Assembly (NCBI GenBank): GCA_025618425.1
Contig: CM046832.1
Coordinates: forward strand, 54,550,993-54,614,992
Reading direction: 5' to 3'
DNA from: Heliocidaris tuberculata
Lineage: Eukaryota; Echinodermata; Echinoidea; Camarodonta; Echinometridae
DNA: 64,000 nucleotides
Part shown: positions 1-13,850 of the stretch, piece by piece
Layout: each line of letters begins with the position of its first letter
Numbering within the stretch: the first letter of the stretch is position 1
Program-made: the position numbers and the translations under genes
The notes under the pieces: generated by a model
The model's database searches: none
Told to the model about the DNA's origin: nothing
The model's input: only the letters and a program-made list of their open reading frames with translations

Positions 1-1344
1 TGAACATGCATAGCTGGAATTAGATAGTGAGCGTGCAAGAAAATGAGAACGAATTGGCGGAAACGGGGAGAATGAGACAGAAAGAAAACGAAAGGTTGGA
101 AAAGTCTTGGAGGTTATGATGGGAATGCACCAGTTAGCGAGCAAATTAAATGAAGTCGCTCGCAGGTCTGCGTGACAGCAAGGCAAATACTGGTAATGAT
201 TGTTTTTGGAACATGACTTGTCTGCGATAAATTCAATTTGGCGAGGCACCGCGATGTTTTTATGTTCGAAGCAAAGTCTGGCCCTTTTATAATGTCGTGA
301 CATTTATATGCAGCTGGTGATTACCTTTACCTGCCAGCCCCTCTCAAAGAAAGCATCCTTATCGCATTATGCCTAAATTCAAGATAAAACACAGGTATAA
401 TTCATATCCATGAGATATTTTGATAGAATAAATTTATTTTGCTGTCAAAAACACTCGAAAAATCTGCATGCTTTTTTGTTGTTGTTGTTTTTACAACTTA
501 ACAGCCATATGATCTGTAAGTGGAATGACAGGTGCGTGGTTGATGCATAATATTTATTAAACAAAATCATCACTTCTTATTTTTGTTGTTCATCAATCTA
601 TGTGTTATGTGCTAACCTTCAGCATTTACTAATAACGAAAAATAATCAACATAATCAGTACATGGATGAAGAGAATGATAGATACGGTGTTTATTCATCC
701 CACGTTAGAAATATTCTGCCTTTTATCATTTATCATATTAGTTACTTTATTCATAATTTCTGTTTCTTCCATGTAGCCAAAAATACATTTTACCATGCAA
801 ACTCCTGCTTTTTTCCCCTCTTTCTCTTTTTAAAGTTGAAATAGCAGTTCTGAGTATTTCTTAACTGAAAGAACTTAGTTAGGTTAAAAGCACATGAAAT
901 TAAAGTATACATTAATTGAATTTCGATACATTTCTCCACAATATGCTTTTGCTTTGAGTATCGTGAACAACGTTGAAGACAAAAGCAATTTTATCGAGTA
1001 TAAGAATAAGTCAATCTCTAATCTGAATATAAACTACAATGACTACACTTAGTATAATATTATGTCAAACATTTTTATTCATTACGACTCTAGACTATGA
1101 TCTTGGTAATGTCCATATTGTAAAATCACTACTTCTTGAGGATCAGTCAAAATAAAAACTGCCAAAGAATCCACGAAACTACTTCAGCTGAACGACAAAA
1201 CTCAAAATGAACCATGTAGGAATTAACATCGTTAAGATTATTTATGACCGATCTAATTACTACGTTATACTCTTGCGATACAACATAGCATAATGCCAAC
1301 CCTAATTATGTACTATTAGAGTGACCCCGCTTGTCTTTACCGTA
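1..1344. other. AT-rich non-coding flank
   Basis: No reading frame here resembles a protein family and no RNA gene was recognised. It lies downstream of the minus-strand ACE gene and may hold its 3' UTR. An AATAAA reads on the minus strand at about 1066-1071, too far from the stop to be assigned with confidence. Confidence 0.5.
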
Positions 1345-1754
1345 TTAACCCTTTCAAGACAATTGACCACATTTTGTGGTTTGGCTCAATAACTTTTGAT
1401 TCACAGCTCTAAAAAATATACCTGACGCATGAGTAGAAAGAGCAAAATTTTCTACACACACTATGTCCATTTTTATTGCATGACCATATTGCGTTTGATG
1501 CCAGGAATTTTAAAAAAGAATTAACTTTGAGATCCTTAAATTGGCAACACATTGAGAGGTTCAAAATCATTGTTTTTTCATCAAAATTGGCAATTTTTAA
1601 AACTTTACGGCAAATTCCTAACCATGTACATCTTTTTCAAAGACATTACAAGTTCTTCGAACTATGTAGCACTAATAGAAAATATTGTTGCCAATTTGAA
1701 GAACAAAATGTGATCAATTTAACCCTTAAATAATTCCTGTCCTGAAAGGGTTAA
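1345..1754. mobile_element. piggyBac-type MITE, copy 1
   Basis: A 402-bp element bounded by TTAA on both sides (1345-1348 and 1751-1754), with ends reading CCCTTTC at the left and GAAAGGG at the right. TTAA target duplication plus C-rich terminal inverted repeats is typical of piggyBac superfamily elements. It has no coding capacity, so it is non-autonomous. A related copy lies in the opposite orientation at 10334-10762. Confidence 0.7.
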
Positions 1755-2358
1755 AACAGTCACCATGATGATGGAGATAATAGTAACGATCATTTTTAAA
1801 GAAAACTAAATACATGGCCTCTTGCAATAATAATATAATAGCATCCATCAATGTAGGGCGTAACTTTAAAAAAAAAATTACAAGTAAAAGTAGTTCCTAA
1901 AAGTTCAACGTCACTTCGAGTTTGCTAAAAATCCATATTTTAGAGGTTTAAATGAAGTGTTGAGATCTGGTAGAGGTAAAACAGAATTTTGTTTGTTGTC
2001 TCATCTTATTTGCACCCATGTGAATTGACATCATGGTTTTTCTTGAATGCTCTCTCATCTGTAATGTAAATTTATAATCAGTTTAAAACTTCGGCACACT
2101 TTTGTGTATTACAATTATGCCCCTGTCTGTGTCATGGCGGAAGCAGAAAGGGGGGGGGTGTAGGGGAGGGAGGAGGCATGAGTACTCTGTTATAAGGCCA
2201 ACTACAATTAATGCATGCACATGTATAAGGTTCAATGTAATCCGAAGAGCGCGCTCCTTAAAAATTATTCACACCTGTTAAGGTCCCCCCCCCCCCCTTT
2301 ACAATGGAGTTGTAACATCAGTATTCAACATAATTTTTAACCAAGACTGACGGAAAAA
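1755..2358. other. ACE 3' flank / probable 3' UTR
   Basis: Non-coding sequence directly downstream of the ACE stop codon on the minus strand. It contains a G-rich tract near 2148-2170 and a C tract near 2286-2298. No polyadenylation signal could be assigned with confidence. Confidence 0.4.
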
Positions 2359-2474
2359 TTAATTGCAGGTCGGTGATGCTTTATACTCTTCGAATGACTT
2401 CTGCCACTCTGTCATGTCTGCCTGCCACTGCTCATAACTCTTCTTCCACATTGTAAGCTCATCATCAATTTCAG
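2359..2474 (-). CDS. ACE: ACE exon 13 (terminal, stop)
   Basis: Residues 621-658 and a TAA stop. Encodes a hydrophilic Trp/Glu-rich tail ([20 protein letters not shown] ... CN) with no transmembrane segment. Acceptor TTTCAG|CT is good and the phase matches exon 12. This tail has no clear counterpart in vertebrate ACE. Confidence 0.82.
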
Positions 2475-3299
2475 CTGAAAGAATTAATGGAATTGCAAGG
2501 TGAATCAAATGAACACAACAATATTCAATTAGAGTGGAATCGCATATTAAATTGATTGAATAATTACACCTTAATAATTCATTTACAGTGGAAGTACATA
2601 ATCTTCATCGGTTTAAGTCATTAGAGTAGACTCATTTCTTATTCAAACAGAACTCCAACTATATTTTTATTTGAGAGATGGTGATATTTCTTTCAGAAGG
2701 TTATGATAAATCAAAATTTATTTACTATATATTGTTTCTTGATTCACATAAAAGAAAATTAAGACATACAATTTTTAAAAGGAAAATTTATTACCTGAAT
2801 AATTCCATAGATGAATATTGATAAAGAGTAAATTATTATTTTGTATAGGTCTATATACATTTCGAATATAAAGAACACGATATTTACTTTCATATTTTAA
2901 TTATCAATAATAAGCATAAATGCCCACATTGCCTCTGTTAAATACTTTTAAATATCATTAAATAGACAATCAAAATCATGTATCATATTTTCATTGTACT
3001 TACGCTCTGTGTGGTGAGCATATCAGATGGATGACAAGAACGTGCATAACAAGATAAAAGAAGTAAACGTTTTGATTAAATTTAACCTTTCACTCAAATT
3101 TTCAGACAAAAAAGTGGGCTTCAGTGAAATGAATATTTTACGCAGTAATAACCCTGTTAAGCCAGTTCAAATTTAAGCCGTCCTTGTTTTTTTTGTTTTT
3201 GTTGTTGTTGTTTTTTTTCCCCCAAAGTGTATGCAGACCTGATTCTCCTTTGCGTTTTAGCTAGAGCATTTCTCAGTATAGAATTTATTAAATATATGA

Positions 3300-3335
<36 letters not shown>

Positions 3336-6300
3336 AAAATAAACTTTTTTTTAATGGATGAACTGTTATAATTGAAATATATATGAGAATTGAGAATAAA
3401 TTATGTTAAGCAATGAGTATTTAAGGAACTCATGAAAATATAAACAAAGTCGATATACATGTATGTTCCTGCTGCAGTTGTTTCCTATCCTTACACAACA
3501 AGTTATAATTAGTCATAATTATGCAAACAATCAATTAGTCGCTACAATTACTTCTTTGATATTATAGAAGATTGGAATATTACTATTCGGAGCTTGTTTC
3601 GCAAACAGCCTATTAGTTGCCTACGTTAGTAAACAATATTAGCGATAATTATCGCCTTTAAACATAGCGACGTAAAAGGTTTGACGTGATAAAATTCAAC
3701 TAAAATTATATCTACTCACCTGTAGGTGTATACGTCTCTGGCCATCCAATGGTTTCTCCATTCATTTCGTTCTGTTCCTCTAAGTAAGTGATGAGAGGTT
3801 GGAAGTACTTGATCAGAGACTGAGCACTGATTTCTGTGCTTCCAATGATGGCTTCCAGAGCCTCTGGCCAAGGCCTGCTTGAACCCAACTTCAACATGTT
3901 GCTGAAATGAGACAGAAAGTATAACATAGCATTCAGATATCGAAATACTGGACAACAATTTCTGAACAATACAAAGAAAACCACCAAGAATAACCACAAC
4001 GAAGAAGATAACCCACTGAGCCAGTTCCTGAAGAAAACAAAACAAGCGACAACAAAAACGAAGACGACCGGGGAGGAAGTAATTTAGGTGAAAACTATAT
4101 GGACGATTGTCTTTTCTGAAAATGTGGAGTCCAGACATACGGAAAAAAAATTAACAAGTTTACTTGAAGCTGCATGTTTAATTCTTAAATAAGCTTCAAT
4201 GGAGTCCCCTTCCCCCACCCCCTCCCACCATATAAAAAAATAGGAAAAAAATAAAAATAAAATCTAACGAAATGTTTTTACAGGTACGCCCATTCAACAT
4301 GTCAACAAAAACAAAAACAAAAAAAACAAAAAAAAAAACAAAAAAAGAAGATATGTGGAGGAGAGAGTGATGGTAGATGGGGAGGAATTTATGACATTTT
4401 TAAACTACAGTAAGGGAGTTATTAATCAGTTGGTTTTTTTTTTTTTAAAGACACTCACGCGAGTAGTGTACCGGCATCCAATGAATTGTAGATGTCACAT
4501 TTGTAGAGCTCAGATTGATTCTGTCCGGCAGCTGCACACAAGGCTTCGTGGAATTGAAATTGCAGTACAAAACTTATGAAGTATCTGTATAAGAATGGAG
4601 GGGGGGGGGGGAACAGATGATCATCATCAGCCTATAGTTTCACCGATCCATACTCTGATATTATGTTGTATCAATACCTTTCTTTCAGTCATTACATAGT
4701 GTGAACCTGCCAAAGTGAAAGGGGTGGGGGCAGGTGGAGGCAATAGCCCCCTATTTGATTGTAAGAAATTTTGTCGATACATTTCTGTTGACAAAAGTCG
4801 GCCTACAATATTTGTAACCACATTAGCTTGAGCCCCCCCCCCCCCCATTCCAACCCACACAATCATATTGAAATATGTCGATGCTAATATAAACGCTCAG
4901 TCTTTATATGTAAATCCTACCTTTTACGATTTTGAATAGCCGAGGGTAACCTAGAGGTTAAGATTCTCTCATCATGAATTTGCCTGAGGTAAAGTGCAAA
5001 CGCTGCGAATGATCTTTAATATAAAAAGTCGTTGAACTGATTGGTAAATCTTTATCCTCCCAGGCCTAATGAAAGCAACTGTAGAAATACTTCGTGATCA
5101 GGAAAATTGAAAGGGTAAAATGAATAACACGTATTCTTATTATTATGCAGGCTTCATTGCTCAGCACATTCAAATTTATCCGTCCTTCACGACTAACTCT
5201 TTTTGAACATTGATGTAGATTCCTAGCTAAATTCACCTGATGTATGGTACATCGGCAGGGATGTGGTACTTTGCAGCTGGGTCAAAGTCTTCCTCGCTTC
5301 TTGTAGTTGGTGGTATCAGCCCCTGGTAACGGAGTCTACGATAATAGTAATTGTATAATATATACTCAATGGCATCAATTTACCGCTTGAAATATACATT
5401 AATGTAAGATATATATATATATATATATATATGAATGAAGAAGTCGAAATGAATATTCCTAAGCAGAACACACACACACACACACACACGCCCACACACA
5501 CACACACACACAAACGCCCCACACAAAACATTGCAGATATGTCTTTCTGCATGCACACAATTTAATTTTCGACTAGAGCATGTCGAAATGATGGAAATTG
5601 CAATGCATTACAGGAAGATGGACCTCAAATGTTCCATTTTCAAGAAGAGAGATTTTTTTTTTTTTAAATCCGGTTTTTTCCATTTAATATTACGTGTAAT
5701 TCTTTCTTTGCCCCATCTCTTCCAACCAGTTGAGGATGCGTTATATACTGTCTGGGGCATGTGGAAAGGATGCACTGTGATGCCTGATGATATCTTTCAC
5801 ATGTACTTGTTTAACTGAAACAAAATGTTATATTATTATTTTTATCAATAAAGTTGATTGTCTTTTAAATTCTTATTCGTCAACCAAGGCGTTGTTTATG
5901 GGGTAAATAATAAGTAATTTGAAGAGGAAAACGTGTAAATGTTTAAGGGTTCTGCTCTAGTTATTGCATTCAATCTCTCTAACACTCTCCGGGCAAAAAT
6001 TTGTATTCATGCAGATGATTTGTGGTTGAAAGATGGTTGCGGTTGTGGGATGGGGGCAGTGGCGTATCCATTTGGTGAAGCTGGTGTAGCTCCTTCTTGA
6101 AGGCCCAGGAGAAAAAAAACAGTACAACTTGCTATGATCAGTATGCTTGTACAAGAAAGGATTTGTCCAGATACATTTTAACCTCTGTCTTAGGAGCATC
6201 CCGTCCCCCTCCCCTTTATCAATTTCTGGATACGCCAAGTGGGTGTGCACTGCTAGGTATAGGGTTAAGGATTAAATGACTGTTCAAATCAATTACTGAT

Positions 6301-9300
6301 GGTTAACAGAGAACATTCAGTTACTGCCTGATATGCACTTTGATCAAATTAAAGACTCAGCCATTTTTGCGCAAACCAATTTTGGCGAGTTTTCCAAAAG
6401 TAGCTAGTACTCACGCAAGCGTAAAATATTGTCAATATTCATAGTGTCATCCGATGAAACAGACCCTCACCCATAATTGTTTGAGAAAAAATCGCAGCGA
6501 TATTGTGGAACGATATTTTCAAAGTGTATACTTTTTATACGCACTGTATATACACACACACACATACATATTCCCCTGATTAAAACCATTTTATTTCAAA
6601 GTTGTAAAATGCCATGATTTCTCCTTTTTTGTGTGTTTTGTTGCTTTTAAATCCCAAGTCGATTTCTAAGCATTTAACTGCTTCAGTTGCATCCGAAATT
6701 CCCAGTGACCTTACCTTAGTTTCCACCAATCCTCGTTGAAGTGGTCTTCTGTAGTGGATCCATTAAAAACTCCCCATCTGTACTGATCCATAAGATAACC
6801 GAAAGGCAGGAAGGCAATCTTATCCAAGGCAATGCTCATCAAGAAATTCAGATCAGCCTCTGAGACAGTAAATTAACAGTAAATTGAATTTACTATCACC
6901 TTCTTGTTTTAGATATTAATTAAAGGAAATGCGGCTAGCTTCAAAAGTAAATTTTCCTGACTCCCGCTCTTTGTATTAATTTTGTTTCCAGCTCTATTTC
7001 ATTGCATCCCTCAAAGTACGTCCTTTTGCCTAGGCTTTCTCCAAGAAATCCCGAAATCTCCTTAACGATGTCTCTGTAAGCCTTATCCGACATTTGCAGT
7101 GACAGGAAATGTCAGATGTGAGCAAACAGTGACGCAATGCAATGTGAGCTCCTGCACCACCATCTTTATTTCGACTATACTCCAGCTTTGACTGCTACAC
7201 TTTTTAATGTTAGAATGAAAGAAAAAGAAAAAAACATGCGTCATACCGTCGTCATCAACCACTTCATCAAGTAATCCGACTTCCTTCAAGTGCTTGGGCG
7301 TTGATACGGACAAAGCGAGGACATCACCCACGGCCTCGTGGAAGCCAGGGTTGGCTCCACCTCTGTATACTACAGGAAGATTCTTGTATTGCAAGTAGTA
7401 CTCGATGTGTCCCATCTCATGATGGACCGTAATGAAGTCATCCATTGTGATGTCGGTACATTGTTTGATCCTATCAGTGGTTAAATGAACAAAGACGACA
7501 TTTCATGGAATCTTCATAACCAACCATAAACTGATACTGGATACAGAATTCTCCTTTGATACATTTTAAGACGTCTTCCTGTTTCGTTTCATGCAGTCAA
7601 TGTAATACAGTTCGCAAGAGTAAAGACGTTATACGGGAACTTTCGGAGGTGGCCTCGTAATATACCCCCGACGATAATTTGATTACAAAGAGAAATATTC
7701 ACGTTAATTAAAACCCTATATAAATAAATCAACTTCCTCAGTCACAGTATTAATCATTTTTATTATATTTGGCAATAATCCTAACAAAAACTGACTCACT
7801 ATTTCCAGTACGTGCATGAAAGTGTTCACCTATTAAGTTTACACCAAATTTGTTAAGCATTTGGAAAAAAGGCCTTACGTAAAATTAAACCAAAAAAGCA
7901 TGAGAGAACAACTGTGATGTTTTTCACCTGAAGTCCACCTGATTTGAGAAATCCCAAGCTGAAGCATGACACACAACATCTCTACCATCATCCGGTTTCT
8001 CTATCATCGAATGGTCCCAAAATTCTTTAGGCATTTCGATCAGACCAAGCGATGTGAAAAACTCGTCAGATAGTTCAAACATCTGCATAGCTGTGTAACC
8101 CTGTTAAAATCATATAATTTCACAACTTTTACATAGCAGCATAACAGCATTAAAAGACGATTACCCCTTGACTGCAAACTACCCTCTATGATAATTCCCC
8201 GGGATAACTGCCCCCGACAACTACCCCTAAGGAAAGCTACCCCCTGTATTACAGTGGGACAACTTTCCTGTTGAATTAACCAGAACTGCCGCTCGGACAA
8301 CTACCTATAGGCGTACTAGCTTAGGAGGTAGCTGTATGGAGGGGATTGCCAAGGACTAGTTAAACTTGACTTGAACATTTGAATGTAATATATATATATT
8401 TTTAAGTAATGTATTTTGTGGTGGAAGAGAAGGAACGGCTTCATATCGAAACAACAGATCGGACGAAAATCTGAGCCTCTCTCCTGATTCATGAAAACAA
8501 TCGTGAAATTTTCACAATGACCATTATTTCATCCAACATCATCGTATAATCAGACAACAGTTTTTATACGAAGAGACACATCTTACCTTCTCGACCAGGG
8601 TAGGTGTTATATCAACGGCTTGTTTCCCAGGGAACGGTTCACAAATGTCGTAAATGTTTATCCACGATTGTGCCCACATATTACCTGATAAAGACAATTG
8701 CAGATATGACTTAAAATCAGTGAACCCCAATAAAGATAGAGATTCACAATTGAAGGTTTTCGGTAACACCATGTGGAAGCCTCTGTGAAAAGGCTGTTGA
8801 TATATTCTTTCGTGAAAAAATAACCCATTTATGGGGCGTTTAGAGGAATTTAAGAGAAGTGAAAGGAAAGGAAAGAGATGGAAATGAAATTAAATTAAAC
8901 ACTTACACAAGACTATTTTTTTTTCACTTCTCTTAAATTCCTCTAAACGCCCCATAAGTGGGTTATTTTTTCACGAAAGAATATATCAACAGCCTTTTCA
9001 CAGAGGCTCCCACATGGTGTTACCGAAAACCTTCAATTGTGAATACTCACTCACCATGGAAACCTACAGAGAACATCTAAAGATAGAGATGTTTTTAAAA
9101 AAACTAAAATGGTTTTCATTCAGAATCATCATTATTTGGAATTAAATCAAATAAATGAAACTCGTTGAGCTCACAATGTGGGATCCAATTTCCAAAATAC
9201 AGTAATTCTTCTTCTTCTTCTTCTTTTTTATTTTTTGTTTTTGTTTTTTTGTTTGTTGTTGTTGTTGTTTTTTGGAGGGGGGGGGGGTAAATGTGTTCTT

Positions 9301-12300
9301 TATTGCACGATGATGTAAAACCTATCGATTCACCAGTGAATGGAACTGCAATATGAAACATATTGTAATTTTCAGAAGAACGTAATGAATATTTGTCAGA
9401 ATCCTGTGATACGTAACAATAAAATAGTGAGAGAACCTAGGATATGTGCAGGAATGGGTCCACGAAGGTTGATGTAGTCACAACCATAGCGATTGTACAG
9501 CTTTCTTCTCACATAGGCATGGAGTTGCTCGTACAGTGGCTTCAGCTCATCATAGAGCTTCTCCGCAATCTCCTGCAGATTGTCCACCTCGTAATACGAT
9601 CGCCAGTATGCTCCTGCATCGGGTTGATCTAAACATAACGAATTCACATTTGAAAAATGTAAAGTAAGTGATTCTAATGTTTCTACACTGCCAACAACCA
9701 ACAAAGGGTTCTCAGATAGTCAAATTTGCCGTCAGGAGTTCTGAAAACATTTGCTACAAAAATAAAGGGGAAAGATCCTGTTTTTGTTTGTTTGTTTAGT
9801 TGTTTGTTTTAGATTTTCTGATATGGGTTGAAATTCCTCAAAATAGCTAACAAGAATTTGAGATTTGCTGCCCTTTACATCCGCAGAGACGCCCCTACTG
9901 TCGAATGTATATCACTTGCGAACATTAGTTAACGTGATAAGCCTAATTAGGACCACTAAATGTAGTGGTCATGAAGAACATTAATCAATAGTTTGAAATG
10001 AACTATAAATGTTAAGTGCTGGTCAAACAAATATCTTCTTTTTGATGTATATCGATATGAATTTGTTCCGTCTTGAAAAAAGAAAGATCTACAGCCATTT
10101 AAGAAGAAACTGAAAAGAATTAGACATAATTGAGCATTCACATCCTATTCCAATTGATTCACTCTAAAGTTTGAATGAACTTTGATCAAATCATCTTGTT
10201 TATATAGATACAGCCAATAAATTTGAAACTATCATATTTATCCAAAACTGTTGCTCAAACAAATGGAACAATGAAAAGATGACCCAGTAACGTTGTACTC
10301 AATTTGCATCTATCTTTTATTATAGATTTCTCTTTAACCCTTTCAGGACAGGAATTATTAAAGGGCTAATTTGATCAGCTTTTCTTTATCAAATTGGAAA
10401 CACTAGTATTTTTCTTTTGTTTGCTATATTTTTCTAATAAAAAGTCATGTATCTGAAATGAATATACATTTACCGAAAGAATGTTGAAAAGTGACAATAT
10501 TGCCAATATGCATGGAAAGCCGACAGCGATTCAAAAGTTTTCATCCTGTTACCTATTTAAGAATGTCAGTGCTTATTATCATTTTAATGATTCCTAGCAT
10601 CAAACGCTAAATGATTACACAACTAAAATGTACACAGTATTTATTATGCTGAAATTTTTGCTCTTTCTTCTCATGGATATGGCATATTTTTTCAGGGTAC
10701 TGCATCAAAAGTTATTGAGCCAAACCACAAAATGTGGTCATTTGTCTCCTCGAAAGGGTGAATAAAAAAGCACTTACCATTTGCTATTGCAGCTTTATTC
10801 TTCAACTCGACATATCTCTTGTAGTCTTCTCGGGCTGGTGCTCCTACTTCAGCACGCCAGGCATTCCACGCCCAGTATAACTCGTAATAGTCTTGTGATG
10901 TGGCCATAATTCGAGTAAGGTCTATAAATACCATGCAAATAAAAAGACAAAAGTATAAAAAAAATTCACGTGGCTGCTCCCCTTTATAGATTTTTTTTCA
11001 GGGACATTTCACATTTCCCAACCTTTAAAAAATACATTTCGATAACTTCTAATTTGCACATTAATGGCAGTGAATGAATTATTGACAAAATATTTTGTAA
11101 ATGGAAAGCTACAGAAAGTATGGGGAAGAACGATGAGGGACGTGTACAGCAGGAAGGTAGAAGAATAACTCAAATGAGACCTTGGTGTGAAACGGGAATT
11201 ACGCTTTAAAATATATTAAGGGCCAGTATTAGTGTTGGGGTTACCATTTCCCAATCCCCTAACGTCGTACTACAGAAGAATGATAGCATGCAGGACCATG
11301 GTATGGATGGTTAATGGTGTGGAAAAACCAACGGATAAATATTCCCCCACCCCCACCCCTCTCTGCTTCTGTCATTGTCTCTTAATAAATTCGTCCGAAG
11401 GTGGCGAAGGGTATTAAAGGAGAATGAAACCCTGGGGGAAAATCCATTTTAATAAAAAGAGAGGATAGAGAGAAGCAATTAAAAAAAAAGTTTCATCAAA
11501 ATCGGTTAAGAAATGAGAAAGTTTTGAAAGTTTGAAAAGTCTCAGTTAACTTTCTATGGCGATCTGATTTGATTTGAGTTGATTTATTTTCTTCTGCATT
11601 CATATAAGTACAACATTTTTCGGTAACATATATAAAATAAAATACAAAAATACTTTTTGACAATAAATCATAAATAGCAAGTATATGTAACAATCATTTT
11701 TCAAAAACAAACACGAAATGATAAATTGTCAAATTATTGTAATTCATCAAATATAAAGTCATTTGCGGAAGAAGGACTACCATTATAAGCAATTTGCTTG
11801 AGAATATGGCAGCCCCAGACAAATATTATGAAATAGCTAAAACGTGTTTAAATAAGCAGAATGGATAAATAATTGAAATTCTACATTAAAAGCATATTAA
11901 TGATGATGTTAATGATGGAATGATGATGGTGATGATGATAATGATGATGATGATAACGGTGATGATGATGATGATGATGAAGAGTTGACACAGAAATTTT
12001 ACCTTGTATATTCAGATAGTAACATCGTTTTAACTTTGGCTTTAAATGAGTAAAGGGAACAACAGGATTTAATGAATTCTGGGAGAGAATTCCATAGGTC
12101 TGGACCATGGTGTCTTATTGATCTTTGGGCAATCAGTAACTTTGGGTTGACTAGATGAAAATTGGATGAATTGCGAGTAGGGTAGGAGTGAATAGTGTTA
12201 TTTAAATTATAAAAGTTTTGAAATGAAAGAGGGAGCAAGTCATTTAGATACTTAAATATGAACAGTAAACTTTGTAGTGAATTGATGTCGAATACTGTTG

Positions 12301-13800
12301 GAGTTTTCAGTTGGTAAAATATTGGTCTGGTGTGAGATAAATATGGTGAACCGGTACATATGAGAAGGGCTTTCTTTTGCAATAAGTAAATAGAGTTGAT
12401 TTTTGTTTTGTTGGTGGTGGCCCATACTAAATTGCAATATGTTATATATGGTAATATCAATGAATTATAAAGCATAATGAGCGTTTTACAAGGGACAAAT
12501 CTCTTTACTTTATAAAGTATACCAACATTCCTAGAAATAGAAGTAGTTATATGACGTATATGTTCATTCCAATTTAAATTTTCATCGATAATGACAACCA
12601 AAAATTTTGTTTGTCTCTTTCTTTCTAGAGGTACATTATCTATAAGTATGTTGTAAGGAAAATCAATGACATGAGAATTTACGTGCTTGAAATACATGGA
12701 ATTGGTTTTATCTAAATTAAGGGACAATTTATTGCACTTAAACCACAAAGATAACTTTGGTAACTCATTATTAAGTGTATTTACTAGGGTATTTAAGTTA
12801 TGATGTGAACAGAAAATGCTTGTGTCATCTGCAAATAATATGAAAGATAAAAGATAAAAGAGGAGTTGTATTAGTTATCAAATTGGCAATGTTGCTTCAA
12901 AGTGACAGGTAGAGTAGGACAATTAAAAATGATATTTCCCCAGGGTTTCATTCTCCTTTAATAACTGTGGACGCGTGGAATATCTACAAATCAATGAAAG
13001 AAATCTGAATCTGAATCTAAGATAAAAAAGGAAATAAATAGAGAGCGGCAGTGTTTATGAGAGAGCAAGAGGGGGAAAACGGGGGAAAGAGGCGGTAAGA
13101 GTGCGGTTTTACTGACCTGGTTCTAAAGAATAACAAGTTCCATCTTCGTCACATGGTTTGCCTGTTGAGTAGCGAGACTCCATGCCAGACAGAATATCTT
13201 CAAGCTAGATGTATCATACATTACATTTTGAAAATAAATGAGAGTAAAATTCAGTGGTAGTGAATACACAATATGCATCACTCGTGGACATTTCCACAAA
13301 AAGGAAGTCAGTAAGGAGGAACAAGGAATTTAGCTACGCAAATTATTTCTCTTATTCAATTCAATTGATTTCTCACATTATGTAAAATTTACCCACGAGA
13401 GTTGCCGATGCTATAGTATTAGAACAAATTTCTCACACATTGTAAATAATTGATTAATTCTAATACATGAATCCGCCATGGATCTAGCTAGGCATGCGGC
13501 TTTTCATTGTTCAATACTCCCATGTCCCTCAAAGAAAAGGAATAAATTAACTGCGAAGGGGTTGCAAGGGCTGCCTGTCGGTGTTTGTACCTGGTGTAGC
13601 CGAATACCACTCAACCCGCCTCCGTGGTCTAGTGGTTAAGGCGTTTGGCGTACAGTGCCAATGACCCGGGTTCGACTCCCGGCGGAGACAGTTTTTGCAA
13701 ACCCTGCAGTTATTTCCACAAAAAGGAAGTCATTAAGGAGGAACAATGAATTTAGCTACACAAATTATTTCTCTTATTCAATTCAATTGATTTCTCACAT

Positions 13801-13850
<50 letters not shown>

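Noticed and set aside
3716..4138. 140-codon minus-strand frame overlapping ACE exon 12
   Set aside because: It is the exon in a wrong frame plus adjoining intron; the correct frame joins exon 11 by a phase-2 splice.
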